From NCBI RefSeq assembly GCF_000331245.1, contig NZ_ANFZ01000005.1, positions 1 to 64,000 of the forward strand: a stretch of 64,000 nucleotides of DNA, read 5' to 3'. Positions within the stretch are counted from its first letter, which is position 1. Each line of letters begins with the position of its first letter. The notes under the pieces were generated by a model. It ran no database searches and was not told the origin of the DNA. It saw nothing but the letters and a program-made list of their open reading frames with translations. The translations under genes were made by a program, and so were the position numbers. The DNA comes from Blastomonas sp. AAP53 (GTDB lineage Bacteria; Pseudomonadota; Alphaproteobacteria; Sphingomonadales; Sphingomonadaceae). This document shows, piece after piece, positions 51,907 to 62,167 of the stretch.

Positions 51907-53856
51907 ATGTTGCGCCCGTCCATTTCCTTGAAGCCCAGCTCGCACGCTGATGTTGCGATTGAAGAGGTTCGTCGCCTGACGCAGGCCATCGGTGCTGGCG
52001 ATGCCAGGGCGCGCCTCGATCTGTCTGCATCGACCGGGCCGGCGCGGGACATGCTCGCTGCTGTCACCGATCTGCTCGATACGGTGAATGCGCCGGTCCT
52101 GGCGCTGAAACGCGGGATCGAGCACGTCTCGGCGGAACATGTGCGCGGTGACATTGATGTCTGCCTGAGCCCGGCCGATTTCAGCGGAGATTTCAGCGAA
52201 GTTGCGCATCTGATCAACGAGCTGGTGCTCAGCCACATCAACGTCAAGAAACAGGCGATGACCTGCGTGCAGGGCATTGCCGAGGGCGATTTCCAATCGC
52301 CGATGGCTCAGCTCCCCGGCAAGAAGGCCTTCATCAACGACACGATCGAACTGTTGCGCGGCAACCTGCGCGGGTTGATCACCGAGATGAACCATATGTC
52401 CGCCGAGCACGACAAGGGCGATATCGACGTCTTTGTGCCGGCTGAAAAGTTCCATGGCGATTTCGCGACCATGGCCCATGCCGTCAACACGATGGTCGTC
52501 AACCACATTGCCGCCAAGAAGAAGGCGATGGCTTGCGTCCAACAATTCGGCGAAGGCAATTTTGACGCACCGATGGAGCAGCTGCCCGGCAAGAAGGCGT
52601 TCATCAACGACACGATCGAACTGCTGCGCGCCAACCTGAAGGCAATCATGGGCGAAATCCGCCGCCTGATCGATGCATCGTCTGCCGGTCAGTTGCAGGA
52701 GCGCAGCAATGCCAACGACTTCCCCGGCGATTTCGGGCAGGTCGTGCATGGCATCAACGGGATGCTCGATGCCATCCTTCTGCCCATCGAGGAAGGCAAC
52801 CGGGTTCTCGACCAGGTGAGCACCGGCTCGCTGATCGAGCGGGTGGAGATCGAATGCGAAGGCGACCACCGCCGCATGAAGGATTCGATCAACAATCTCG
52901 TCGACAGCCTGACGCGCTTTGCGGTCAACATTGGCGGTGCTGCCGACCAGGTGGGTGCAGGAAGCCAGGAGCTGGCCGCCAGCTCCGAGCAGGTGTCGCA
53001 AGGCGCGACCGAGCAGGCTGCGGCTGCCGAACAGGCGTCTGCATCGATGGAAGAGATGGCCGCCAACGTCAAACAGACCGCCGACAATGCGGCCCAGACC
53101 GAAAAGATTGCCCGCCAGTCCGCCAAGGACGCCGAAAACAGCGGCAATGCGGTGAACAAGGCGGTGAGCGCGATGCAGACGATCGCCGAGAAGATCGGCA
53201 TCGTGCAGGAAATTGCCCGCCAGACCGATCTGCTGGCCCTCAATGCTGCGGTCGAGGCGGCGCGTGCCGGCGAACATGGCCGCGGCTTTGCGGTGGTGGC
53301 ATCCGAGGTGCGCAAGCTCGCCGAACGCAGCCAGGGCGCTGCGGCCGAAATCAGCACGATGTCGTCCGAAACGGTCAGGGCTGCCACCGAGGCCGGCGAG
53401 ATGCTCGGCCGGCTGGTGCCGGATATCCGCCGTACCGCCGAACTTGTCTCCGAGATCAGCGCCGCCTGCCGCGAACAGGACATCGGCACCGCACAGATCA
53501 ACGAGGCGATCCAGCAGCTGGACCAGGTGACCCAGCAGAACGCCGCAGCTTCCGAACAGATCAACTCGACATCGGAAGAGCTGGCAAGCCAGGCAGAGGA
53601 ACTGCAACAGAGCATCGCCTTCTTCCAGATCGGCGACAACACGGCCAGGCTCTCGGCCGAAAGGGTTGCGCGCCCGGCCATGAAGACCGCGCCCAAGCGC
53701 CCGGTCAGCAGGGGCAAGACGCCGTCATCTGCAGCCGCACCTCGGGCAAAGCCCAATTCGGTTGCCCATCAGCAGGAGCGGGCCAAGGGTTTCGCGCTGG
53801 ATCTCGACCGCGGCGGCGTGGATCAGGACGACGCCGATTTCGGACAGGCAGCATGA
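51907..53856 (+). CDS. cytoplasmic poly-HAMP methyl-accepting receptor 2
   Basis: This 649-residue paralogue of the preceding receptor has no membrane helix. The N-terminus ([15 protein letters not shown]), the HAMP chain and the signalling domain are closely similar, but about 60 extra residues ([20 protein letters not shown] onwards) add another HAMP-like unit before the hairpin tip at about residue 434. It ends in the same tail type ([14 protein letters not shown], then DDADF). The 51751-51906 gap before it holds only a ribosome-binding site (TAGGAGAC) and nothing else I can support. Its stop overlaps the next CheW start. Confidence 0.9.
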   Translation: MLRPSISLKPSSHADVAIEEVRRLTQAIGAGDARARLDLSASTGPARDMLAAVTDLLDTVNAPVLALKRGIEHVSAEHVRGDIDVCLSPADFSGDFSEVAHLINELVLSHINVKKQAMTCVQGIAEGDFQSPMAQLPGKKAFINDTIELLRGNLRGLITEMNHMSAEHDKGDIDVFVPAEKFHGDFATMAHAVNTMVVNHIAAKKKAMACVQQFGEGNFDAPMEQLPGKKAFINDTIELLRANLKAIMGEIRRLIDASSAGQLQERSNANDFPGDFGQVVHGINGMLDAILLPIEEGNRVLDQVSTGSLIERVEIECEGDHRRMKDSINNLVDSLTRFAVNIGGAADQVGAGSQELAASSEQVSQGATEQAAAAEQASASMEEMAANVKQTADNAAQTEKIARQSAKDAENSGNAVNKAVSAMQTIAEKIGIVQEIARQTDLLALNAAVEAARAGEHGRGFAVVASEVRKLAERSQGAAAEISTMSSETVRAATEAGEMLGRLVPDIRRTAELVSEISAACREQDIGTAQINEAIQQLDQVTQQNAAASEQINSTSEELASQAEELQQSIAFFQIGDNTARLSAERVARPAMKTAPKRPVSRGKTPSSAAAPRAKPNSVAHQQERAKGFALDLDRGGVDQDDADFGQAA

Positions 53857-54335
53857 GCGCGCCGTCTGAAATCCAGGTGGTCGAGTTTGGCCTGGGGGAC
53901 GAGGTGTTCGCTGTCCCGGTCACGCTGGTCCGCGAGATCCTGGATTACAGCCAGCCGTTCCATGTTCCCAACGGCCCGGCCTATTTCGTGGGCCTGACCG
54001 ATGTGCGCGGCGAAGGCGTGCCGACGGTGGACCTTCGCATCCGGCTGGGTCTCGCCCCGGCACAACCGACGCTGGCGACCCGCATCCTGATTCTGGACAT
54101 GGCACTGCCCGACCGCACCTTGTCGCTGGGCGTGGTCATCGACCGGGTCCTGGGAGTCACCACCATGCAGACCGCGCAGATCGAGAAAGCGCCCGATATC
54201 GGAGTTCGCTGGAAGTCGGACTATATCACCGGTGTTGTTCGCCGCGAATATGGCTTTGTCGTCATCGTCGATGTGGCCAGCATATTCTCGACCGACGAAT
54301 CGCAGATGATCTCGTCCGCTGCCAGGGCTGCATGA
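53853..54335 (+). CDS. CheW-type coupling protein (second copy)
   Basis: This 160-residue CheW domain reads [40 protein letters not shown] and [14 protein letters not shown] 53853 overlaps the receptor stop (ATGA), and its own stop overlaps the CheR start. It replaces the RGKI of classical CheW with RGEG in the middle loop, so its docking surface may differ from the first copy. Confidence 0.9.
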   Translation: MSAPSEIQVVEFGLGDEVFAVPVTLVREILDYSQPFHVPNGPAYFVGLTDVRGEGVPTVDLRIRLGLAPAQPTLATRILILDMALPDRTLSLGVVIDRVLGVTTMQTAQIEKAPDIGVRWKSDYITGVVRREYGFVVIVDVASIFSTDESQMISSAARAA

Positions 54336-55195
54336 CGATGTCTGCCATGCCCCTGCGCAACACCCTTGTCGCCTCCGATGTGATCAGCCCGCAGCATTTC
54401 CGCGCGCTGGCATCGCTGATCTACGACGAGTGCGGCATCCGGCTGCCTCCGTCGAAGATCACCATGCTGGAAGGCCGGCTGCGACGCCGGGTGCGTGCGA
54501 CCGGGCATGCCGATCTCAACGACTATTGCGCACATATCCTAAGCGAGGACGTCTCTCGCGAGGAGATCGACGCGCTGCTCAACGCGGTGACCACGAACAA
54601 GACCGACTTCTTCCGCGAACGCAACCATTTCGACTATCTCGTCTCGACCATCCTGCCAGCCTATACCAGCCAGCGACGGCGGACGATCCGATGCTGGAGC
54701 GCGGCCTGCTCCAACGGTGCCGAACCCTATACGCTGGCCATGGTGCTGGATGACTATGCACGGTCCCACGGCGGGCCGGATTACGAGATCCTTGCGACCG
54801 ATCTGGACAGCAACATGCTGCAGGCCGGGATCAAGGGCATCTATCCGACCGAGATGCTGGAACCGGTGCCCCAGGCCCTGCGCCACCGCTATGTCATGGA
54901 ACCCAAGGATCCCTCGCGCCCCGAAGTGCGGATCGCACCTGCGCTGCGCAAGAAGGTCAGCTTCGGTCGTCTGAACCTGATGAACGACAGCTACCCGATC
55001 GGTGATCCTGTCGACCTCATCTTCTGCCGCAATGTCCTGATTTATTTCGACAAGCCCACCCAGACTGCAGTGGTGGAACGATTGTGCGAGCAGCTGGCAC
55101 CCGGCGGTTACCTGATGCTGGGCCATTCGGAATCGAATGTCGGCCAGGATCGCAGGCTCAAGAGTGTCAGCAACACGATTTTCCAGAGGATATGA
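54332..55195 (+). CDS. cheR: chemotaxis protein methyltransferase CheR
   Basis: This 287-residue enzyme has the N-terminal helical domain (RALASLIYDECGIRLPPSK, then NKTDFFRERNHF). The SAM site is IRCWSAACSNGAEPYTLAMV near residue 120, and LIFCRNVLIYFDKPTQ is the conserved core. It methylates glutamates of the receptors for adaptation, working against CheB encoded next. The start overlaps the CheW stop. Confidence 0.95.
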   Translation: MTMSAMPLRNTLVASDVISPQHFRALASLIYDECGIRLPPSKITMLEGRLRRRVRATGHADLNDYCAHILSEDVSREEIDALLNAVTTNKTDFFRERNHFDYLVSTILPAYTSQRRRTIRCWSAACSNGAEPYTLAMVLDDYARSHGGPDYEILATDLDSNMLQAGIKGIYPTEMLEPVPQALRHRYVMEPKDPSRPEVRIAPALRKKVSFGRLNLMNDSYPIGDPVDLIFCRNVLIYFDKPTQTAVVERLCEQLAPGGYLMLGHSESNVGQDRRLKSVSNTIFQRI

Positions 55196-55201
55196 CAGCA
55201 C

Positions 55202-56284
55202 ATGGCCATTCCCAAGATTCGTGTGCTCATCGTCGATGATAGTGCCAGCGTGCGCCAGGCGTTGACCGCGGTGCTGCAGGAAGATCCGGAAATCGAGGTC
55301 ATCGGTGCTGCATCGGACCCGTTTGCTGCAGCACGTTACATCAAGGACGAGTTGCCCGACGTCATCACGCTCGATGTCGAGATGCCGCGCATGGATGGCA
55401 TCACCTTCCTGCGCAAGATCATGGAACAATGCCCCGTGCCGGTGGTGATGTGCTCGTCGTTGACCGAGGAAGGCTCCGAGACGCTGATGCACGCGCTGGA
55501 GGCTGGCGCGGTGGACGTGATCCTGAAGCCGCGCATGGGCGTTGCCGACCATCTGACGGAATCGCGCATGATGATCCGTGAAACGGTCAAGGGCGCGGCG
55601 CGGGCACGGGTACGGGGCCGCAAGGCTGCGGCGCGGCCCGTGCGGGTCGAGGCAAAGCTGACCGCCGATGCCATGCTGATGCCGCCGCCATCGGGACGGG
55701 CGATGAGCCGGACCACCGAGATGGTCGTGTGCATCGGCGCGTCCACCGGTGGTACCGAAGCCTTGCGCGAGGTGCTGATGGCGCTGCCCGCCAATTCTCC
55801 CGGCATCGTCGTGGTGCAGCATATGCCCGAACAGTTCACCCGCGCCTTTGCCAAGCGGCTGGATGGCCTGTGCGAGGTCAGCGTCAAGGAGGCGCAGGAC
55901 GGTGACACGGTGATGCGCGGGCATGTCCTGATCGCTCCGGGCGGGCGGCACACGTTGCTGCAGCGCCAGGGCGCGCGGTATCTGGTTTCGGTGCGCGAGG
56001 GGCCATTGGTCTCGCGCCACCGCCCCTCGGTCGACGTGCTGTTCCGCTCTGCCGCTTCCAGCGCCGGGTCGAACGCGGTGGGCATCATCATGACCGGCAT
56101 GGGCGATGATGGCGCGCGCGGCCTGCTGGAAATGAAACAGGCCGGTGCGCGCACCTTTGCCCAGGACGAGGCGACCTGTGTCGTCTTTGGCATGCCCAAG
56201 GAAGCCATCACCCGCGATGCGGCCGACAAGGTGGTCCCGCTGGGCGCGATCGCGCGCGAACTGCTCCATGCGACCGCTCGCTAA
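55202..56284 (+). CDS. cheB: protein-glutamate methylesterase CheB
   Basis: This 360-residue protein has a receiver domain with Asp 58 in [13 protein letters not shown] linker leads to a methylesterase domain with Ser 181 in [12 protein letters not shown], His 207 in [10 protein letters not shown] and Asp about 303 in MTGMGDDG. It removes methyl groups from receptors and may deamidate them; no cheD gene is present in the window. It starts 6 bases after CheR. Confidence 0.95.
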   Translation: MAIPKIRVLIVDDSASVRQALTAVLQEDPEIEVIGAASDPFAAARYIKDELPDVITLDVEMPRMDGITFLRKIMEQCPVPVVMCSSLTEEGSETLMHALEAGAVDVILKPRMGVADHLTESRMMIRETVKGAARARVRGRKAAARPVRVEAKLTADAMLMPPPSGRAMSRTTEMVVCIGASTGGTEALREVLMALPANSPGIVVVQHMPEQFTRAFAKRLDGLCEVSVKEAQDGDTVMRGHVLIAPGGRHTLLQRQGARYLVSVREGPLVSRHRPSVDVLFRSAASSAGSNAVGIIMTGMGDDGARGLLEMKQAGARTFAQDEATCVVFGMPKEAITRDAADKVVPLGAIARELLHATAR

Positions 56285-56346
56285 CGAACCGTCCGAACAG
56301 GCATTGCCGGGTGACGATTGGCCCGGCGAAGAAAGGCCACATTGAC

Positions 56347-58083
56347 ATGCGCCCTGCCCTCAAGTCCGTTCCTCCGGCAGACCATGCGCACAGCACGATC
56401 CGGGATCTGCTCACCGATATCACGCAAGGCATCGACGCGCGCTTTGTGCAGGTCGGCAATACCCTGGCGCAGGCGGTGGACTCGATCGACGGCATTGTCG
56501 CCGCGCTCCACAAGGCGACATCGAGCTTCCAGTCGGGCAACGGCGCAGCAGCGGTGGGCAATCTCACCCTGGCGGCACGGCGCTTGTCGGCGGTCGGCCC
56601 CCAGACCCGGCATCGCGCAGGCGAGGTCGGGGCCATCCACGCTGCGTCGCGACGGCTGTCCTCGCATGTCGACGAGGTCTACAGGTCACTGCGAATGCTC
56701 GATATCTACGGCCTCAATGTCAAGATCGCAGCATCGGGGGCGGATACGTTCGTTGATTTTGCCAACACCATGTCGGCGCAGATCAAGGCCGGCCAGGGCG
56801 AGGTGCTGGGCTTGAAAACCAAGCTGGATGAACTGGCCACCAGCCTGCACAGCATGGAGTATCACGACCGTCTGCTGGTCAGCGAGTGCGACAAGGTGGT
56901 GCCGCATGTGCCCGATCGACTGGAAGCCGATGCCGCCGCCCTGCGCGCGCATCAGGCGACGCTGGCCGAGCTTGCCGACAAGACCTCGGCGCTGGCCCGG
57001 TCCATCCAGGCCAATGTTGCAGGCGTGCTGGCGGCGATCCAGGTGGGCGACATCGCCCGGCAATGGCTGGAGCATGTTCTGGCAGGCTATGAACACCTGC
57101 AGGCGATGCTGAGCGAGAACGATCTTGGCGAGGAAGACCGCCATGCCGCCACCAATCACATCCTGCTGCTGCTGCTGGCGCATGTCGCTGCCGCAGGCGA
57201 CCAGTTTCGCAAGGAAACCCGGCTGCTGGTCGCGTCGCTGCGCGGCATGGTGCCCGAGGCGGATCGCCTGATCGCGCTCAGCAAGGGCAGCAGCGACGGC
57301 GACGGCGATGTGTTCCTGCGCAACCTTGAAGCGGGGATCGCCGAAGCGGATTCGATGATCACCCAGCTCAGCAAGACCGACGACCAGGCGGCCGAGACGC
57401 TGGGCATGATCGTCAACACGGTGGACGATCTGGCCGGCCGTGCTGCAGCGATGCGCATCCTGCGGATCGAGGTGCAGCAGATGGCGATCAACATCGGCCT
57501 CAGGTGCAGACGGGTGGAAAGCATCAGCCGACCGGTTGCAGTGATCGCCGAGGAAATTCGCGCGCATTCCGACGCGCTCCACGAAACGATTGCCGCGATC
57601 ACGGTGGAGGCGGAAGACCTGAACGCCATCTCGCTGCGGATGCGCGAACAGGCGCACGCGCATGATGCCCATGGTGGCGGGCTGAACCAGTGCCTGATCG
57701 CCATTGCCGATGGCGCGCAGCTCACCGAAAATGCCATGGCGGTCTCTCAGAGCAAGGCCAGCGGGCTACTCGGCGCGCTTCGGTCGACCACCGACGAACT
57801 GGAGGAAAGCCTCGACCTTGGCGAGGCGCTTGAACAGATCGAGGCGCTGCTGAAGGCTGAACTCGGGCCCACGGGAGCCCTTGTCGACCGGCCCGACCAC
57901 CCTGTCAGGGCCATCATGGACGGCATGGCGCGCAGCTACACCATGGCAAGCGAGCGCGTCGTCCATGACCAGTTCCTGCTGCCAGGCATGATGCCGCTGA
58001 TGGTCGCCAGCCCCGCTGCCATGCCCGCAAGCCAAAGCGTCATCGACGACGATGACGGGCTGTTCGACGACGGGCTGTTCTGA
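56347..58083 (+). CDS. chemosensory-operon protein with two degenerate receptor-tip motifs
   Basis: This 578-residue all-helical soluble protein is not a recognised Che protein. Two segments resemble the receptor hairpin tip in spacing and pattern but lack its key charged residues: MLDIYGLNVKIAASG with FVDFANTMSAQIKAG at residues 115-150, and EVQQMAINIGLRCRRVES with RPVAVIAEEIRAHS at 368-405. The receptors of the operon read [20 protein letters not shown] in this place. The protein ends in a repeated acidic tail, DDDDGLFDDGLF. ATG 56347 starts 62 bases after CheB. It may dock to CheA/CheW arrays or act as a phosphatase-like or scaffold protein; its role is unknown. Confidence 0.75.
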   Translation: MRPALKSVPPADHAHSTIRDLLTDITQGIDARFVQVGNTLAQAVDSIDGIVAALHKATSSFQSGNGAAAVGNLTLAARRLSAVGPQTRHRAGEVGAIHAASRRLSSHVDEVYRSLRMLDIYGLNVKIAASGADTFVDFANTMSAQIKAGQGEVLGLKTKLDELATSLHSMEYHDRLLVSECDKVVPHVPDRLEADAAALRAHQATLAELADKTSALARSIQANVAGVLAAIQVGDIARQWLEHVLAGYEHLQAMLSENDLGEEDRHAATNHILLLLLAHVAAAGDQFRKETRLLVASLRGMVPEADRLIALSKGSSDGDGDVFLRNLEAGIAEADSMITQLSKTDDQAAETLGMIVNTVDDLAGRAAAMRILRIEVQQMAINIGLRCRRVESISRPVAVIAEEIRAHSDALHETIAAITVEAEDLNAISLRMREQAHAHDAHGGGLNQCLIAIADGAQLTENAMAVSQSKASGLLGALRSTTDELEESLDLGEALEQIEALLKAELGPTGALVDRPDHPVRAIMDGMARSYTMASERVVHDQFLLPGMMPLMVASPAAMPASQSVIDDDDGLFDDGLF

Positions 58084-58249
58084 CCGGGGCGTGATCCGCT
58101 CGTGACATGCCGCAAAAGCGTGCGATCACCAGCTCCTGCCGCCGGGCGCCCCAGACCACATCCCAGTCCGGGCGCGTCGCCAGCCAGAAGACATCCTTGG
58201 CCCGCACCGCGCATTCCGGGCCATTACCGGTCAGGACGCCGTGACAGGG

Positions 58250-59689
58250 TCACACCGCAGGGTTTCGGACCGCCGGTGCGACCGCCACCGGGGTCTGGAA
58301 GATGCGCTCAGGCAGCAGGATCGCCAGCACGACACAAATGGCAAGCAGCGTGGCGATGACGCCGATCGCAGCCAGCGATGGCGGGAAGTCGGCATTGCCG
58401 CGCCACGCGAAATAGACGCTGCCCGCCAGCGCGATCCCCAGCGCGCCGCCGATCTGCTGCGCGGTCTTGAGCATGCCGCTGGCCGCGCCCGCATGGTCAC
58501 GATCGACCTGCGCCACCGCCACCGGCGCGATGGAGCCCGAGAGCGATCCCATCCCCAGACCCGCGACGACCAGACCGGGGGCGAGCATCGGCCAGGAGAG
58601 GTTGAGCACGCCGATGCCAGCGAGCACCAAAGCGCTCGACAGCATCATCGTCAGCCCGCCCAGCACCATCACCCATTTGCCGAAGCGCGGCAGGAAATTG
58701 CGCCCCAGCACGGCAATGCCGATCATCGCGCCCAGCCCGAACGGCATGTGCAGCAGTCCGGTGGTCAGCGGGCTTTCGCCGCGTTCGGTCTGCAGCGCGA
58801 AGGCGAAGATCAAGAGGAAGCCCGCGTTGGCTGCAGCAAAGCCGATCGAGATTGCAAGACCCAGCCGATAGGGCAGGATTGCCAGCAGCGACGGATCGAA
58901 CAGCGCCGCCCTCCCCGCACCCACCCGCGCGCCCACATGCCGCCACGCCAGAAAGAACAGCGGCGCGACCAGCATCAGGCTGGCCATCTCGATCCATCTC
59001 CAGCCTGCTTCGGCGCGGGTCAGCGGCCATAACAGCGCCAGCACGGCCAGCCCGAAGAGCATCATGCCTCCACCATCAAAGCCCGCAGGCCGTGACGACT
59101 TGCGATCGGGCAGGAAAAACCAGCCGCTTGCGAGCGCGAACAGGCCCACCGGCAGATTGATCAGGAAGATCAGCCGCCAGCCCAGATCGAACAGGTCCAG
59201 TTCGATCAGCAATCCGCCCAGCACCGGCCCTGCAATCGCCGCCAAGCCGCCGACCAGCCCGAACATCGCCATCTTCGATACGCGCTCCAGCGGGGTGAAC
59301 AGCACCTGCATCAGCGCCAGCGCCTGGGGCGACATGATCGCGGCGGACGCGCCCTGCGCCAGCCGCGCCAGCACCAGTTGCTCGGGCGTCTGGGCAAGAC
59401 CGCATGCGACCGAGGCAATCGTGAAACCGGTTACGCCCCACAGGAACACGCGGCGGTATCCCAGCATGTCGCCCAGCCGGCCACCCGCCATCAGCAGCAG
59501 CGCAAAACTCAGCGCATAGCCCGCGATCGTCCACTGTACCGCTTCGGGCGACGCAGACAGCCCCGATGTGATCGCAGGCAATGCGGTGTTGATGATCGTC
59601 AGATCGACGATCTCGAGCACCATCGCGACGATGAGCGTCATCAGCGCCAGGTTCTGCTGGCGACGGGTCAGTGCCGCAGGTTCACTCAC
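58250..59689 (-). CDS. MFS drug/proton antiporter, 14-helix DHA2 type
   Basis: This 479-residue membrane protein resembles EmrB/QacA. MVLEIVDLTIINTALPAI is helix 1 with its conserved Asp, WTIAGYALSFALLLMAGGRL precedes the motif-A loop GDMLGYRRVF, and GPVLGGLLIE is motif C. About 14 hydrophobic helices fit the DHA2 group. It probably exports a small toxic compound. It starts 3 bases after the end of the GMC oxidoreductase gene on the same strand. Confidence 0.9.
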   Translation of the reverse strand: MSEPAALTRRQQNLALMTLIVAMVLEIVDLTIINTALPAITSGLSASPEAVQWTIAGYALSFALLLMAGGRLGDMLGYRRVFLWGVTGFTIASVACGLAQTPEQLVLARLAQGASAAIMSPQALALMQVLFTPLERVSKMAMFGLVGGLAAIAGPVLGGLLIELDLFDLGWRLIFLINLPVGLFALASGWFFLPDRKSSRPAGFDGGGMMLFGLAVLALLWPLTRAEAGWRWIEMASLMLVAPLFFLAWRHVGARVGAGRAALFDPSLLAILPYRLGLAISIGFAAANAGFLLIFAFALQTERGESPLTTGLLHMPFGLGAMIGIAVLGRNFLPRFGKWVMVLGGLTMMLSSALVLAGIGVLNLSWPMLAPGLVVAGLGMGSLSGSIAPVAVAQVDRDHAGAASGMLKTAQQIGGALGIALAGSVYFAWRGNADFPPSLAAIGVIATLLAICVVLAILLPERIFQTPVAVAPAVRNPAV

Positions 59690-59692
59690 GGA

Positions 59693-61372
59693 TCAGATCT
59701 TGCCTTCGCGCAGCATCGATACCGCCGTGTCGCAGGCACGCGCGGTCAGCGCCATATAGGTCAGCGACGGGTTCTGACAGGCAGACGAGCTCATCTGCGC
59801 GCCATCGGTGACGAACAGGTTGGCGACATCATGCGCCTGGCTCCATTTGTTCAGCACCGATGTGGCGGGGTCATGGCCCATGCGCGCGCCGCCCATTTCG
59901 TGGATCGCGCTGCCCCCCGGGCCGGGTTGGTCAAAGCCCATGATCACGTTGCCGCCGGCCTTGGTCAGCATTTCGGCGGCGTCGGCCTTGGCCTGCGCCA
60001 ACGCAGCGCGCTCTTCCTTGCCAAAGGCGAAGGCGATCTTGAGCTGGGGAATGCCATCTGCGTCGGTCTGGTTGGAATCGAGCGTCAGTCGGTTGCTGGC
60101 ACGCGGGATGCAATCGGCAAAGGCGACCAGCACCATCCGCCACATGCCGGGCTTCTGCAGCTTTTCCTTCAGCCCGGTACCGATCCCCGGGTCACGCTTG
60201 GCCGCGGTCCATGTGCTTTGCAGCGCCCCGCCCTGATAGGAATAGCCGCGCATATGCCCCTCACCATCGATCGCATCCATGTTGCGATAGCGGGCGACAA
60301 CGACTCCGGTGGGACGGTTGCCGGTGGTGGTGTGCGCTTCGAAGCCCGGCATCAGCGCGATCGCCGACAGCGTGCTGGCATGGTCCATGATGTGGGTGCC
60401 CAGCACGCCGCTCGAATTGGCCAGGCCTGACGGCATGGATTCATTGGCCGAATTGAGCAGCAGGTGCACCGAGTTGAACGCACCGGCGTTGACAAAAACG
60501 ATGCGCGCGATCGCTGTCTTGCGGGTCCTGGTTGTCCGATCGAGATAGCGCACGCCCGTCACCCGGCCGGTTGCTGCATCGTATTCCAGCTTCTCCACCA
60601 CGGCATCGGTCAAGACGGTCAGCCTTCCGGTCGCCATCGCCGCAGGCAAGGTGCTCGACTGGGTGGAGAAATACGCGCCGTACGAACAGCCCCGCGCGCA
60701 GATCGAGCGGTTCTGGCACACGCCGCGCTCGCCCTTGGCCTCGGTCAGGTTGGCGGTGCGGCCGATGGTCAGGCAGCGTTCGGGCCAGTTGGCCTTCATC
60801 ACCTCGCGCACATGCTGTTCGACGGGGTTGAGCGCCATCGGCGGCTGAAACTGGCCATCGGGCAGCTGCTTCAGCCCTTCCCTCGCCCCTGAAACGCCGA
60901 TGAACTGCTCGACCTTGTCGTACCACGGCGCCAGATCGGCATAGCGGATCGGCCAGTCGGTGCCATGGCCATCGCGCTTGTTCGCCTCGAAATCATAATC
61001 CGACCAGCGGTAGGATTGCCGTCCCCAGGTCAGCGACCGCCCCCCCAATTGATACGAGCGGAACCAGTTGAAATCGGTGCCGTCCGCCTTGGCATAGGGG
61101 TTTTCGGCATCGTTGACGAAATGGCCCTGCGTATATTCGGTGAAATGCCGATTGAGCATCTGCACCGGAAACTCGCGCGCATACCGCTCCTGGTCGCCCG
61201 CACCGCGAAACGGCATCTCCCAGGGGGTCTTCATCTCGGTGGCATAATCGCGCTGGTGCCGGATCTCGCGCCCGCGCTCGATCATCAGCACCTTCAGACC
61301 CGCCTCGGTCAGTTCCTTGGCGGCATAGCCCCCGGTAATCCCCGAACCCACGACGATTGCATCAAATTCCAT
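59693..61372 (-). CDS. GMC-family FAD oxidoreductase (gluconate-dehydrogenase-like large subunit)
   Basis: This 559-residue flavoprotein has the FAD motif IVVGSGITGGYAAKELTEAG at residues 6-25. The C-terminal catalytic block contains IHEMGGARMGHDP and SSSACQNPSLTYMALTARAC. It has no signal peptide of its own. The gene 16 bases upstream encodes a Tat-exported subunit-3 protein, so the pair is probably exported together, as known for sugar and alcohol dehydrogenases. ATG 61372 begins the FAD domain. The substrate is probably a sugar, sugar acid or polyol. Confidence 0.9.
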   Translation of the reverse strand: MEFDAIVVGSGITGGYAAKELTEAGLKVLMIERGREIRHQRDYATEMKTPWEMPFRGAGDQERYAREFPVQMLNRHFTEYTQGHFVNDAENPYAKADGTDFNWFRSYQLGGRSLTWGRQSYRWSDYDFEANKRDGHGTDWPIRYADLAPWYDKVEQFIGVSGAREGLKQLPDGQFQPPMALNPVEQHVREVMKANWPERCLTIGRTANLTEAKGERGVCQNRSICARGCSYGAYFSTQSSTLPAAMATGRLTVLTDAVVEKLEYDAATGRVTGVRYLDRTTRTRKTAIARIVFVNAGAFNSVHLLLNSANESMPSGLANSSGVLGTHIMDHASTLSAIALMPGFEAHTTTGNRPTGVVVARYRNMDAIDGEGHMRGYSYQGGALQSTWTAAKRDPGIGTGLKEKLQKPGMWRMVLVAFADCIPRASNRLTLDSNQTDADGIPQLKIAFAFGKEERAALAQAKADAAEMLTKAGGNVIMGFDQPGPGGSAIHEMGGARMGHDPATSVLNKWSQAHDVANLFVTDGAQMSSSACQNPSLTYMALTARACDTAVSMLREGKI

Positions 61373-61388
61373 AACCAAAAGCCCTTGC

Positions 61389-62021
61389 TCAGCCAAAGTC
61401 CACGGCGGTCCAGTCGCTTGAAAAAGCGCGGGTTGCAGGCGTGACGGGGACCTTGGGTGCGTACGTGCCAGGCACCAGTTCGAACTGCAGCTCGCGCGCG
61501 CCGCCCGGTTCGCTGGTGTAATATCCGGTGAGAATCAGCGCCTTCACCGTTCGCCAGGGATGGTCGCGGACCCCTTCGGCATAGGCGTCAGCATCCAGTG
61601 CAGCGACCAGCGCGGCCTGCCTGTCGGCCGTGACTTTCAGAAAATCGCTCTGGGCGCGGGCGTCCAGTTCAGCCTCAAGCCAGCGGGCCTGATCGAGCGA
61701 GCCATCCTTGCGGGCAAAACTGGCGAGGCTCTGGGGTGCGTCTGCAGACAGCGGCCTGCGCGATTTCTCAAGACCATGCGCCAGCCCCAAAAGCACGAAA
61801 TCACCCGCACCGACATCGCCCGCCCCCGGAGTGTCGGTCGCAGGGATGACGATCTGGCTGACCGTGCGCATCAGGCTGCGCTGGCGTTCACTGGGCGCCT
61901 CGTCAGCGTCGAAAAGCTTGAATTTGATCGCGGCAAGTGGCAATCCGATCGCCGCCGCCAACAGGCCCGCACCACCCAGAAAGGTTCGGCGGCTCCATCC
62001 TTTTGCTTGCGCTCCATCCAT
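61389..62021 (-). CDS. gluconate 2-dehydrogenase subunit 3 family protein, Tat signal
   Basis: This 210-residue protein has a twin-Arg signal (GWSRRTFLGGAGLLAAAIG). The family pattern IVIPATDTPGAGDVGAGDFV is in the middle, followed by the LTGYYTSEPGGAREL segment. It is the small partner that carries the GMC subunit to the periplasm. No cytochrome subunit gene follows, so the electron acceptor must be encoded elsewhere. Confidence 0.9.
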   Translation of the reverse strand: MDGAQAKGWSRRTFLGGAGLLAAAIGLPLAAIKFKLFDADEAPSERQRSLMRTVSQIVIPATDTPGAGDVGAGDFVLLGLAHGLEKSRRPLSADAPQSLASFARKDGSLDQARWLEAELDARAQSDFLKVTADRQAALVAALDADAYAEGVRDHPWRTVKALILTGYYTSEPGGARELQFELVPGTYAPKVPVTPATRAFSSDWTAVDFG

Positions 62022-62167
62022 CGTTCCCGGCCTCTCCGCATGTCAGTGGCTAGTGTTACCAATTGCCTGACGATAATATCGGAATATGTATTCTATTTCT
62101 AGAGCCATATGCCCGAATGGCCAAGGCTTTTGCCAAAGACCGCAACGCACCGCAGCGGGTGAGCGAC

